A DNA stretch of 60,933 bases, from contig JAKSYS010000365.1 in the NCBI GenBank assembly GCA_022925895.1, positions 1 to 60,933 on the forward strand. Direction: 5' to 3'. Shown here piece after piece: positions 21,374 to 31,123 of the stretch (the first letter of the stretch is position 1; every line of letters begins with the position of its first letter). Position numbers and translations under genes: made by a program. This stretch comes from Fragilaria crotonensis. Lineage: Eukaryota; Bacillariophyta; Fragilariophyceae; Fragilariales; Fragilariaceae. Below the pieces are notes generated by a model. It was not told where the DNA came from, did no database searches, and saw only the letters and a program-made list of their open reading frames with translations.

Positions 21374-22663
21374 TCAGGCATCAAAAGAAACCTTCTTGCT
21401 TCCCAACCTACCGGGCGGGCTCCTGCTCAAAGCACTCTTCTTTGGACTTCGGCTCGGACTTCTGGATTCGCCGTAATTGAATGGGGAGGCCATTTGCCAC
21501 AATGATGCCCACCTGACACTCCTGGGTGTTAGTCGCATGAATTGTGGCCTATTCGTTTTCGCCTTCGTACACTGAGGACATGTGGCGGAATTGCATTTGT
21601 GCACATCCACAGTTACATTGTTTGCCCCGAGACCAGTATTCATGTCAAATCTGTCGTCACTCTCCCATGAATTTGTGTGGAGGGGGACAGGGACGTCCTC
21701 TTCACTTTCAGTGTCGATATCCTTTCCAAAGTTGCCGAAGGGGACTTCCCTCTTCCGCCAACAATAGAGGAAAACACATAAGATGACAATGAGAAGAACA
21801 CAGATTGCGATGCAAATGGCTAAGATGCCAATCCACCTGTTTTCACCTTCCAGGACGCTTGATGACGAACTGCCGTTCACAGCATTGACCCCGGATTCAT
21901 CTTCTGACGCTGTCAGCATAAGGAGCAAGCCTGTCATGTTGGTATCAAATGGGCGCTCCGTAGTCTCCCGAAAGTCAAAGTCGTCATCGATTTCTTGCGA
22001 TGAATCGTATACAGCAGCAGTTACGATCATGGTAATCTCAATCTGAGGGCGGCCTCGAACCTTCTTTTGCGTCTGAACAGTGACGGATGTATAATCGACT
22101 TCCATGTCGTTTTGTGTAACGTTCAGGTTATCTTTGAGAAATTGCAGGACGATATCCTGAAAACGACTGACTTCCTGGGCCTCCATGAGGCGCGGATGAT
22201 CAAGAGTAATCTTCAAGGGTATGGACATGGTGACAAAGAATCGAGTTGGAGACAATGTTGGATATGCTGAAGGCGACGCCGAAGGGGATTGCGTCACCGA
22301 TGGCATGAAACTGGGCGCTTTAGATGCCGTGGGTGAATGGGAAGGTGAAATCGAAGGACGGTTTGACGGCGCGAAGGAGGGAATGTTGGTCGGAACGGGG
22401 CTGGGAGCCGGACTTTCGGTAGGCTGTTTGGAAAACAAATTGGAGGGACTTAAGGACGGGCGCAGACTCGGTTGAACTGTATGCGTCGGTGATATGCTAG
22501 GAGGGAAGGAGGTCGTGGGTAAACCTGTGGGTGTCTCAGAAGGGGCGGGACTTGGAGCTGGAGAATCGGTCGGTGCCTCACCCTCGAAGATATTAGGCAC
22601 CTCCGCGTACGATGACCTTGACAAGAGCAGAAACAAACCTGACAGGATTTCTGTTTTCCTCAT
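21374..22663 (-). CDS. Pro/Ser-rich single-pass membrane surface protein
   Basis: The frame is intact at 429 residues. It has a signal peptide (about 1-20) and a long Pro/Ser/Thr-rich stalk with repeated PSxSPS/PTxSP motifs (about 30-140). A folded ectodomain of about 110 residues follows, with alternating hydrophobic strands reminiscent of SEA-like modules (starting FFVTMSIPLKITLD). Next come several NxS/T sites, one transmembrane helix (about residue 285, LAICIAICVLLIVILCVF) followed by CWRKR, and a cytoplasmic tail with a CNSATCPQC cysteine cluster and an SPSRSPKK-type phosphorylatable end. Diatoms have large families of such P/S/T-rich membrane proteins, some linked to the cell wall. A wall or adhesion role here is inference. 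Confidence 0.8.
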   Translation of the reverse strand: MRKTEILSGLFLLLSRSSYAEVPNIFEGEAPTDSPAPSPAPSETPTGLPTTSFPPSISPTHTVQPSLRPSLSPSNLFSKQPTESPAPSPVPTNIPSFAPSNRPSISPSHSPTASKAPSFMPSVTQSPSASPSAYPTLSPTRFFVTMSIPLKITLDHPRLMEAQEVSRFQDIVLQFLKDNLNVTQNDMEVDYTSVTVQTQKKVRGRPQIEITMIVTAAVYDSSQEIDDDFDFRETTERPFDTNMTGLLLMLTASEDESGVNAVNGSSSSSVLEGENRWIGILAICIAICVLLIVILCVFLYCWRKREVPFGNFGKDIDTESEEDVPVPLHTNSWESDDRFDMNTGLGANNVTVDVHKCNSATCPQCTKAKTNRPQFMRLTPRSVRWASLWQMASPFNYGESRSPSRSPKKSALSRSPPGRLGSKKVSFDA

Positions 22664-23279
22664 TGTGCTGTTGTTTTTCCTTTGTCTGGTGAAGACGTCG
22701 ATTGTATTGAGTGTTGAGATGATACGATTAGAAATTATCGCTCTTCAAGGAAGTGAAATATGTGTTCAACATCAAAAAGTGAGCAAACATCGCCAACATC
22801 TAAAACAAAACGTTTTTCGCATGGCGTCGTATTTTTTCCATACGTTTATAACGAATTGGAAGTACAGCCTTGCACATACGAACTGCATATACCTTCTGTG
22901 ACCAACGGTGACAAATTCGGTTGCGCCAACTCTTCGCATCTGTCATGCACACGCCGACAAATACGAGACTGGAGTACTGCACTACAGTACTAGTACTACG
23001 GTAGGTACCCACTCGGAGTAAGTGCACGCCCTTATACTCGCATACCTGGTACTCCAGTACTGTACGATGAGAAGTTAATGTAGTGGATAATCGGGGTCCA
23101 TTTTCCAAAGCTTGGTCGTTGTAGAGTTGGAGTATTGTACTGTATGTACTACTTGTACTATTATACGACAGTACGAGTACCAGGTACAATACTCCGAGTA
23201 GAGCATATCGATGGTCTACAACTCTACTCGACTTTATGCGCGCATTAATTTCCATTATGTCTACTCTTTTTGTAAATGC
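22664..23279. other. Spacer upstream of the surface protein, GTAC-rich
   Basis: No supported gene. GTAC near-palindromes are dense from 22975 to 23200. The first 100 bp include the surface-protein 5' leader. Confidence 0.45.
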
Positions 23280-23939
23280 TACCACAAAAAAATGGCTTTG
23301 AACCAATAGTTTCACAAGAGTTTTGACTTACCAAATCTCGGCAGAAACACATAAATGTTTTACGAACAGTTCGTATCATTGATCCCTCATTACCCTGTCA
23401 ACAGCAATGAAGAATGATGAAAGTACTGGAGCAACATCTGAATTAGCTATCGATGATAAACAAGTCTTCGTTTTTGATTAACTGGGTCAAAGTCATGTAT
23501 AAATTTGTTTTCATGTATGAATAATATTTTATATTCTGGTCTTGATTTATTTCACAAGTGTTCGGTATATCGAAATGCGTATCGGTACAGGGTTTTGAAC
23601 GAGATGTTTGTACCACAACGTGTGGTACAAACTCTCCTCGCAGACGTATGAAAATATTCAGAACTGTAATTTATAAAGATTTGGAGGGCATCCTCGACGT
23701 GTGAAAAAGGGTCGTACAGAAATGTTTTGACGTCTCATCTACGGTATACGAGAGAACTGAGCAATTATATTGCTTTTCTCTCTGCAGAACATACCTCTAT
23801 TTGTTCATTAAGGAGAGCTTTACAATAGATCACGGTGTGAAATAATGAAAATTGCAGTGTTTTTCTGTAGAGGTCATTGAATTTCACATGAGATTGGTTC
23901 AAAGTCATTTTATTGGGTCAAAGCCATTTTTATGTGGTA
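23280..23939. repeat. A/T-rich MITE-like element with about 30 bp inverted ends
   Basis: The left end (23280-23309, TACCACA..AATGGCTTTGAACCAATA) matches the reverse complement of the right end (23911-23939) with about three mismatches. The interior is about 600 bp, strongly A/T-rich and without a usable frame. This is the architecture of a miniature inverted-repeat element. I could not identify a target duplication with confidence because the outermost bases are themselves palindromic. Confidence 0.6.
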
Positions 23940-24470
23940 CGGTATGCATACAAGTATTCCTTGCGATATGTGTACCAGGTAGTAATACAGAGTACTGGTA
24001 CAATGTACTCGTACGTCCGGTAGCGGTAGTACAAGGCGTAGTACAAGGCGATAGATCATGGTACTTGTACCTGGTATCATGGATCATCGAGAAGGGAGAA
24101 GCATGAATGATAAATGCATACTGGTAACGGTACTGTACATTTTACCATGCAGTCCAGTACCATGTACCACACCAGGTACACCGAGCTACTCGAGTACCGG
24201 AGTATCAGTACGGTACTACGGGTTTTTCTGTAGAGTCCACAGTGACAGTACAGGATTGGAGTAAGGTGCGTCACTACATGTACTCACTTCTCAGTGGTAC
24301 TGGAGTACCAGGTACCGATACAAGTACGAGCGTAGCTGGTACTCAGTACTGGGATTGGTCTTAACTTGGTACTGTACTGGTCGGAGTACTCCAGTACAGT
24401 AGATGAAGAAGCTTCATGTACAGTGTACAGTGTGTATACGAGACAAGTACATGTATGTATGCATAGCGAG
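23940..24470. repeat. Very dense cluster of GTAC-centred near-palindromes
   Basis: Over about 500 bp almost every 15-25 bp contains a short inverted repeat of the types ACCTGGTAC, GTACTCGAGTAC, CCAGTAC and GTACCGG. No open reading frame of interest is present. It lies upstream of the small gene at 24577. Confidence 0.7.
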
Positions 24471-24576
24471 AGTCGCACTTCCCGTGTGAGGATGTGTGTG
24501 AGGTCTGAGACACAATTTCTCTTGACTGGAGTGTATTGTACTGCTACAAGTACCTGGCACCAGTCAACTTGTCGCC

Positions 24577-25035
24577 ATGCGTCTCCTCAACCTTTTACTC
24601 GAATGCGCTCTCCTAAGCCATACATTATCCTTCTCTCTGTTTCCTTATCAACGGCACTGGGTAAGATCTAAACCTTTGCACGCGGAAGTGGACGAAAGAT
24701 CTTCAGATGACGACACTCCATCCCTTCTGCTTGGCAACGATTTGGACAACGAACTTGCGAAATTTAAGTCCAAGTATCCCACCAGTGAATCAGATTATTT
24801 GGCAGCAGCTCGCAAACGAGCCGAGGAGCGACGTGAATCCATCAATAGCCAGTCAAGTGACGACGATTGGAAGGAAATGGCCAAAAAGAAACAAGCTGCG
24901 GGCGTCGTGTTGGATGACTGGGAGCAATCCTTGTTCGAAGCGGGAAATGCGGATTCTCAAATTCTTATACCTATCGTTCTAACTGACGAAGGTGAGGACG
25001 GAGATGACCCAGAACCGAAGCTTCTGTTGTTCTAG
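24577..25035 (+). CDS. Small probable plastid-targeted protein, unknown function
   Basis: The intact frame has 152 residues and the ATG is in a good context (CGCCATGC). The first 18 residues form a hydrophobic signal peptide, then LSFSLFP places a Phe at the likely cleavage point, followed by a basic Ser-containing transit-like stretch (QRHWVRSKPLHA). The mature part is highly charged, with a predicted helix LDNELAKFKSKYPTSESDY and RKRAEERRES, then an acidic C-terminus. I do not recognise the family; its compact, charged, partly helical make-up suggests a structural or accessory stromal protein. Confidence 0.7.
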   Translation: MRLLNLLLECALLSHTLSFSLFPYQRHWVRSKPLHAEVDERSSDDDTPSLLLGNDLDNELAKFKSKYPTSESDYLAAARKRAEERRESINSQSSDDDWKEMAKKKQAAGVVLDDWEQSLFEAGNADSQILIPIVLTDEGEDGDDPEPKLLLF

Positions 25036-25871
25036 ATCCGTGCTTCTAGATAACGATTATTGATGCGTGATGAAGTGATGCACCATTTGTTCCATTGTGT
25101 ATTTCAACTTTCAACATGTCGACCAGTACCGGTAGACGGTAGACCCTCTGGGCTGCCACGTGGCGAGTTCCAGGTGCTTGAGTCTTGAGTACTGTGCGCT
25201 CCAGTACTGGAGTACTTGTACTATGCTTCACTCACGGAAATACATGTATGGATATTCCGAGTGCTGGAGCCTGGAGTTCTCCATTACCTGGTATTCCCTG
25301 GTACAGGGTTGGCAGTATCGTCGTGTTTGTTTAATTCAGTTGTTTAATTGAAATCTAGGTTAGGGTTAAGGTTTTACGGTTATGATGCGGTTTTTTCATT
25401 GACAAGTCTCATTGCTCATCACATAACTATACTGTTTATAGGTTGAAACAGCATCAAAATGCAGAACATCAGTTAAGTGATGCATGTGAGACAATTCAAT
25501 ACATTTTGATTCAAGAATGGTGAGACAAAAGGATGTTATCAGTGGACACTTAGGGGATCCGTACCATTCAGTTGGTGGGATACCTGCATGCAACAAGGCA
25601 GAGCATTGTCAGGCATAAGTGCAATTACAAGTTCATGCTGATTAGTCCTTAGGGCTCCTTTCTATCTTGGTTATCCTTGTTGTCTTGTTCTCAAGGCTTT
25701 GAACCGTATTGATTGGTGGTATACTCCGAGTACTTGACTACTTGGAGTACTGTAGTACTTACTACTGTGAACATTGCTGTTTTAAACAAAGTTGTTTAAA
25801 CTGTTTAAAACAAATTCAAAATCTGAATTTGTTTAAAACACAACAATAGCTGGCAGGCAGGTTTTTTTGCG

Positions 25872-25907
25872 GAGTGGTTTTTTGGTTTTTATTCAAAAAA
25901 CCACCTC
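25872..25907. repeat. Hairpin with GTGGTTTTTT / AAAAAACCAC arms
   Basis: Arms 25872-25883 and 25895-25907 pair with one bulged base around an 11-base loop. A second GTGGTTTTTT at about 25920 offers an alternative pairing partner. Confidence 0.7.
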
Positions 25908-26246
25908 GTTTTGGGTTGCAGTGGTTTTTTATTTTCGAGCTAAAAAGGTGTGTTTTCAAAGAGTTCGTACGTGTTCACGCAGTACTGTGTACTGCATTCC
26001 ACTGTATACTTGTTACTGTATCACGTAACAATACTACAGTACACAGTTTCAAACTTCTCCACATTCAGATATGCAGTTGCAAACTACAAAGAAGGTTGAA
26101 TAAGGATGTAAATATGTTAGAGAACAATTGCTTTGGTGTACTTGCAAGCATCCAATGAAGAATATTGGGTCCAACATCAAATAAAATGAATGTAGAATTA
26201 AAGACCTTACTGTGTATAAAACACTAATGTTTTTTTGTGTTTTTTT

Positions 26247-26284
26247 AAAAACCACCTCGGCGAAAATCGGGACTGGTGGTTTTT
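26247..26284. repeat. Hairpin with perfect AAAAACCACC / GGTGGTTTTT arms
   Basis: Ten-base perfect arms (26247-26256 and 26275-26284) flank an 18-base loop starting TCGGCGAAAATCGGG. The arm and the following TCG are shared with the hairpin near 25895, so the two belong to one repeat family. Confidence 0.75.
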
Positions 26285-26546
26285 CACAACCCTGCTGCCT
26301 GGTACTTGTACTGTAGAACATTTTTTTTGAAGAACTAATGACCTGATGAGTGATGTACATGTATACATTTATAGTACTGTACAAGGTGCTACTGCTGTAT
26401 GCATATGATACGCAACATATGCATACTCGGACCACATCCCTACGTCTTTATATGACTACCAGTACCATTAGTACAAGTGCTGTAGCTCTGTTACCTGGTA
26501 CATAGTACGTAAAGCGTCAAGGACCGTGATGTGTGATGAACTCTAA

Positions 26547-28609
26547 GGCCCATCCTTATCGAGAGACAAAACTGGTCTGCAAAACTGACACCCAACATTT
26601 TTTTTCAACTTTGTCCACTCCCCGTCCTTATCGAAGAAAACCAAAACAGGGCCTTTTCCGGGTTCGTAGCCAAGCCGTCCGTTGTTTTTTGGTGTATTTG
26701 TGGCATACTCCACCACACTCCAGTATTGTACACGTTCGAGCTAATCATGATGCTCAACCATGGCACTGACATCTGCAAACCTCTGAATACATACATGCCA
26801 TGTCATATCTTAGCTAATATGCGAATCTATAAAGGTAGAACATGCCTTCCTAGAATGTATTATTACTATCATTGCACAAGAACGGAGTCAGTTGGAGAGC
26901 AGTATTCCCAGAAATCCAATGAAGTACTCCGAGTATTCGGCAACAGCAATACGGACAGTATCCTGCACATTGAATTCCTCATCTGTCCATCACTGTCGAG
27001 GATCTGAATATGTTTTACCGACCTCTTCCCCTTCTTCAACATCATTCGGCATTGCTCCTCTTGATTTTTGTGCGTTGACAATTGTATGGAGCAAGGCGTT
27101 CATTGACCAATGCCTGCTGTCATTCTTGGCGTGATTCCAGGCTACACAAATCAGTTGCGTGTTTTCTGACCCTTTGCTTGCACCAGATTCTCTCGTACAT
27201 CCTTATGGGTCGTTCCCTCGCACATCCTTACTTGTCAACCCAATCTCGCATCTTCTTCGCACCAGTTCAACACGTACTGCAAGTATACGTACAAGTATAC
27301 TTGTCATGAGGATTTCTTTGCAACACCGTGAGCATTATTTCAGACAAAGGGACCCAATCACATTCCTCAACAGTGTGAGGGCTTGGGCCTATAGGCCCAT
27401 CCTTATCGAGAGACAAAACTGGCGTGCAAAACTGACCCCCCAACTTTTTTTCCGGACCGTCCGTCCTTATCGGGAAAAAGTTACTCGAAAAACAAAGTTG
27501 AGCCAACCTCAACTTTTCGTTGCAAAGTTGCGTGACAAAGTTGGGCTCCAACTTTAAAAAGCAACTTCGAAAAAAAAGTTGAGGGTGTTCGAGTCAGGTT
27601 AATCGTAAATCGTATCTTCATACTTCATACTCCGAGTAGTTCATACTTCATACCATCACAACATCACAACGTTACCAGCGTTCGTCATTGCTCTTCACAA
27701 GCATAAACAAACAACACTTCCCTCGCTATGATGGACTTGCCGCCGAAGCCCTTACACTGTTGAGGAATTTGATTGGGTCCCTTTGTCCGTAATAGTGCTC
27801 TCACGGTGTTGTAAAGAAACGACAAGTATGGCTGTATGCATACTCGCAGTCCAAGCAGAAGTGGCGCGGAGATTCGAGATTTGGTTGACAGTTAAGGATG
27901 CGTGAGAGAAAGGATGTGCGAGAGAATCTGGCACAAGTAATGGGTCAGAAATCAAACCATCGGCGAGAGAAGGGCACACGAAAGAATTGATTGGTGTAGC
28001 CTGGAATCATGCCAAGAATGACTGGCATTGGTCACGGAACACCGTGCTCCAAACAATTGTCAACGCACAAAAGAAATCAAAGACACCAATGCCGAATGAT
28101 GTTGAAGAAGGGGAGGAGGTCGGTGAAACAAAATTGGGTCCTGTACAGTGACGAACAGAAGAGGAATACAATGTGCAAGATATTGTTATAATTGCTGTTG
28201 CGGAATACTTGATTGGATTTCAGCAACAAACACTGCTCTCCGACTGAGTAATTGTGCAATAATAAAGGGCATACAGAAAAGGCATGTTCTTTATAGAGTC
28301 GCATACTAGCTAAGATATGACATGACAACATGACATATTAAGTGTACAGTGTACAGAGTCTGCAGATGTCGGTGCCATCGTTGAGCATGATCGTCATGAA
28401 CTCGAACGTGTACTGGAGTGTGGTGGACAGTGGACAGAGTACTGTCGTACTCGACAAATTCACACGAAAACAACGGGCGCCTTGTCAACGAACCCGGAAA
28501 ATGGACATGTTTTGGTTTTCTTCGATAAGGACGAGTAGCGGACAAAGTTGAAAAACCAAAGTTGGGGGTGAGTTTTGAAACCAGTTTTTTCCTACGATAA
28601 GGATGGGCT
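26547..28609. mobile_element. Two oppositely oriented copies of an about 850 bp non-autonomous element
   Basis: The left arm 26547-27388 and the right arm 27746-28609 are diverged inverted copies. Both begin GCCCATCCTTATCG and contain a second CGTCCTTATCGAAGAAAACC about 80 bp in. Both end near AAGCCCTYACACTGTTGAGGAA. A third partial copy of the outer 80 bp lies in direct orientation at 27394-27475 within the spacer. Each arm carries the same short coding relic, best preserved near 28009-28190 (+) and its mirror at 26869-27081 (-), with words such as NAQKK and PNDVEEGEEVG; I do not recognise its family. This could be a foldback-type element or two independent insertions. Confidence 0.7.
27441..27584. 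repeat. Alternating AAAGTTG / CAACTTT array
   Basis: About nine copies of AAAGTT(G) or its complement occur in some 145 bp and could fold into many alternative hairpins. The array lies inside the spacer of the inverted repeat, just after the third copy of the element end. Confidence 0.75.
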
Positions 28610-29177
28610 AAATGTGGGTAAATTTTTCGTATGCGTCACACGTGCCATGTGATTTCGACAAGGCTAAATACCGGGTACGAGTACTTGTAGGCGGCATGGT
28701 ACAAGTACTCTCCAATGTCATAGAGGTCGCCATACGTCATACTACGAGGTACTCGTACCTGGTACATTCTACCATATAGATTCTTTTATGACGTCAGCAC
28801 TACGTCGACGTTGGACAAGCTCAAGACGAGTCCGTGCCATTTGTGTACTGACGTGAGGTACCAATTCCCATGTACATGACGGAACAACCTGTATCTACAG
28901 ATAGCAACATCCTTCTGATGCTATCATTAGACCTTAATTCGCCCCCTTCTGGATTTCGTCATTGTTTCATTCCAAACACTTTGCTGAGGCTTGAGACACT
29001 GCACCGTCCGAGTTTCTGTTATACATCTCCAAGATTCGTGTTTCTTTCCTCGTCTTTTGCTTCGCCAGCTATCCTGAGGCGACCAATAGCTTTGTTTTGC
29101 TTCCTTCTATCGCAACAGCCAATACGGATTCATTAACATCGTGGCCACTGTCGACCAAGACAACAATCGCCGTCAGC
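28610..29177. other. Spacer upstream of the FolD gene
   Basis: GTAC near-palindromes occur at 28675-28770. No gene was seen; a 5' UTR of the following gene probably occupies the right end, where the frame upstream of the ATG stays open back to a stop at 28992. Confidence 0.45.
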
Positions 29178-30137
29178 ATGACTGCAATCGATATTGACGG
29201 CATTTCAATTGCCAAAACGATTCGTCAAGAACTGAAAGCAGAAATCGAAACCCTGCCACAGGTGCCAGGTCTCGCCGTTTTGCTCGTTGGCGAACGTCGC
29301 GACTCTCAAACATATGTCAACATGAAGAAGAAAGCTTGTGCTGAATGCGGGATTACCTCCTTTGGATACGATTTTCCTGCGACTGCGACGCAACAAGAAA
29401 TAATGGATTGCATTTCATCCCTAAATGAAAACCCTCTTGTCCATGGCATTCTCGTGCAACTGCCACTTCCACCGCACGTTCATGAACACACGGTATTGGA
29501 ATCGATTGCTCCACACAAGGACGTCGACGGCTTACACTCTCATAATGTCGCCTCCTTATCCAGTACTGCTACACATGCTGGGAGCACCGCCTTGGATTGG
29601 AAGGAATTGACCACCATCCCCTTTGCACTTCCATGCACTCCGCAAGGTTGCATCGAATTGTTGGATAGATCTGGTGTCGTGTTGGAGGGCAAACGTGCGG
29701 TAGTGTTGGGACGCAGTAATTTGGTGGGAATTCCCGTTGCACTCCTGCTGATGCATCGAAACGCAACGGTTACCATTGCCCATTCGCGGACGCACAACGT
29801 ACCGGCAGTTGTTGCTGAAGCGGACATCGTTGTTGCCGCTGTTGGGAAAGCCCATCTGGTCAAAAAGGAATGGCTCAAAGAGGGTGCTGTGCTCATCGAT
29901 GTTGGAATCAATAGCGTGGATTCCCCAACTGCCAAACGAGGGTACAAGTTGGTCGGTGATGTGGATTATGAAGATTGTCGGAAGGTGGCCAGCATGATCA
30001 CGCCAGTTCCTGGAGGGGTCGGTCCTATGACGATTGCGATGCTAATGCGCAATACCGTCCAAGCATGCAAGCGGACTCTAGTGAAGGATAATGCAGTAGC
30101 TTCCGGAGTCGACGAAGAAAAAAAGGAACAAGAGTGA
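29178..30137 (+). CDS. Methylenetetrahydrofolate dehydrogenase/cyclohydrolase (FolD type)
   Basis: The bifunctional enzyme interconverts 5,10-methylene-, methenyl- and 10-formyl-tetrahydrofolate using NADP and so feeds one-carbon metabolism. The frame is intact at 319-320 residues, the usual length. The active-site YVNMK (Tyr46, Lys50), QLPLPPH, DVDGLH, PCTPQG, the nucleotide loop GRSNLVGIP and the C-terminal signature TPVPGGVGPMT are all present. The ATG at 29178 is chosen because it directly precedes the conserved first strand and no ATG lies in the open frame upstream. There is no obvious organelle presequence, which suggests a cytosolic protein. A short insert (SSTATHAGSTALDWKEL) sits between DVDG and PCTPQG, as in several eukaryotic versions. 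Confidence 0.95.
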   Translation: MTAIDIDGISIAKTIRQELKAEIETLPQVPGLAVLLVGERRDSQTYVNMKKKACAECGITSFGYDFPATATQQEIMDCISSLNENPLVHGILVQLPLPPHVHEHTVLESIAPHKDVDGLHSHNVASLSSTATHAGSTALDWKELTTIPFALPCTPQGCIELLDRSGVVLEGKRAVVLGRSNLVGIPVALLLMHRNATVTIAHSRTHNVPAVVAEADIVVAAVGKAHLVKKEWLKEGAVLIDVGINSVDSPTAKRGYKLVGDVDYEDCRKVASMITPVPGGVGPMTIAMLMRNTVQACKRTLVKDNAVASGVDEEKKEQE

Positions 30138-31123
30138 GTGTTTGTTCACGTGTGAGGATGAGTCGAGAATGGGTTGGCATAGGACGAACGTGAACGGTCA
30201 CGGATCGATTTTAGTCCTCTAGTGCTTCCTACGCTGTGGTTTAAGAAATTTATCTTATAAAGGAATTGCCATTGATTCTAGACTCTAGGAGCATCGCCAC
30301 CGTTGGCGCTATTTTTGTCCTCTTACACCCTTCAGTTTGATGGTATCCCAATTTCGCACGAGGTTGATTTTGGCTCAGAAGAGATGTGAGGTGGTTGGAG
30401 ATATTATTTTGTTCATTTGAGCGAGAGCAAGAGATTTCCTGTCATCTAAATTTTTTTGTTACTGCTGAGTCGACGCGACCCTACGATGCGGAGTCTTCAG
30501 GAGTCAGGATCAAACCGCCGAACCCACGGCCCACGGCACATGTTGGTGTTCCAAGTTCCAAGTTCCAAAGTCAAGACTCCACGCTACTGTAATCATTCGT
30601 ACTGGTACTTGAAACTGGACTCTACGAGGTGCTACTTGTACCAGCTTACTCCGGTAGGTGATTCTAATACACTAATACTGTCGCTACGATTCACAATTCA
30701 CAACAGAGCACAAGTTGTACTTGTACTCTCTACTACCGGTAGTCGCAGGTCGCAGGTCGCTGCTCGCAGGGATTCAGTGACGTGTGTGACTTCGAGTGAA
30801 AGACATGGAAACGAAATGAAATAGATTCTTCTTCTTACCCACCGATGGACTATGCGCCCACTCGTATGAGTTACAACGTTACAACGTAGTATGCATAGTA
30901 CAAGTACTGCACTTGGTAGTGTTCGGATTTCGGATATGATACTCGGAGTAATCAAAGGGAACACCTCATTCCTCATCGTTCATCGTACAGTAATCAAAGG
31001 GGAACACCTCATTCCTCATCGTACAAGGAACTCATCGTGGTCGCACCTGACAACCTGAATTACTATTCCGTTTTGCGTTTGTGTTTGCATTAGTGCCATA
31101 AAAATCATATCAGATTCGTGACC
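30138..31123. other. Spacer between FolD and the DUF4079 gene
   Basis: No supported gene. GTAC near-palindromes lie at 30595-30740 and 30895-30950. An imperfect tandem duplication sits at 30948-31025, just upstream of the next gene. Confidence 0.45.
30948..31025. repeat. Tandem duplication of about 40 bp upstream of the DUF4079 gene
   Basis: Copies 30948-30989 and 30990-31025 share GTAATCAAAGGG..AACACC and TCATTCCTCATCGT. The first copy carries an extra TCATCGT. The pair ends about 100 bp before the ATG at 31124, so it may lie in the promoter or 5' UTR. Confidence 0.85.

Larger units (their letters stand above)
25036..26546. other. Intergenic region with hairpin-forming A/T repeats
   Basis: No supported gene. 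Near 25785-25845 there are overlapping inverted repeats of TTTAAAC and CAAATTCA/TGAATTTG words. Hairpins with AAAAACCACC/GGTGGTTTTT arms occur near 25872-25930 and 26247-26284 (listed separately). GTAC near-palindromes lie at 25180-25220 and 25715-25770. Confidence 0.5.

Noticed and set aside
25360-25376. Telomere-like GGTTAGGGTTAAGG
   Set aside because: Only about two imperfect units, and a similar short one near 32110; too short to call an internal telomere.
26547-28609. Whole inverted repeat as an assembly artefact
   Set aside because: The arms differ by many substitutions and indels, so a folded-read artefact is unlikely; kept as a real repeat.
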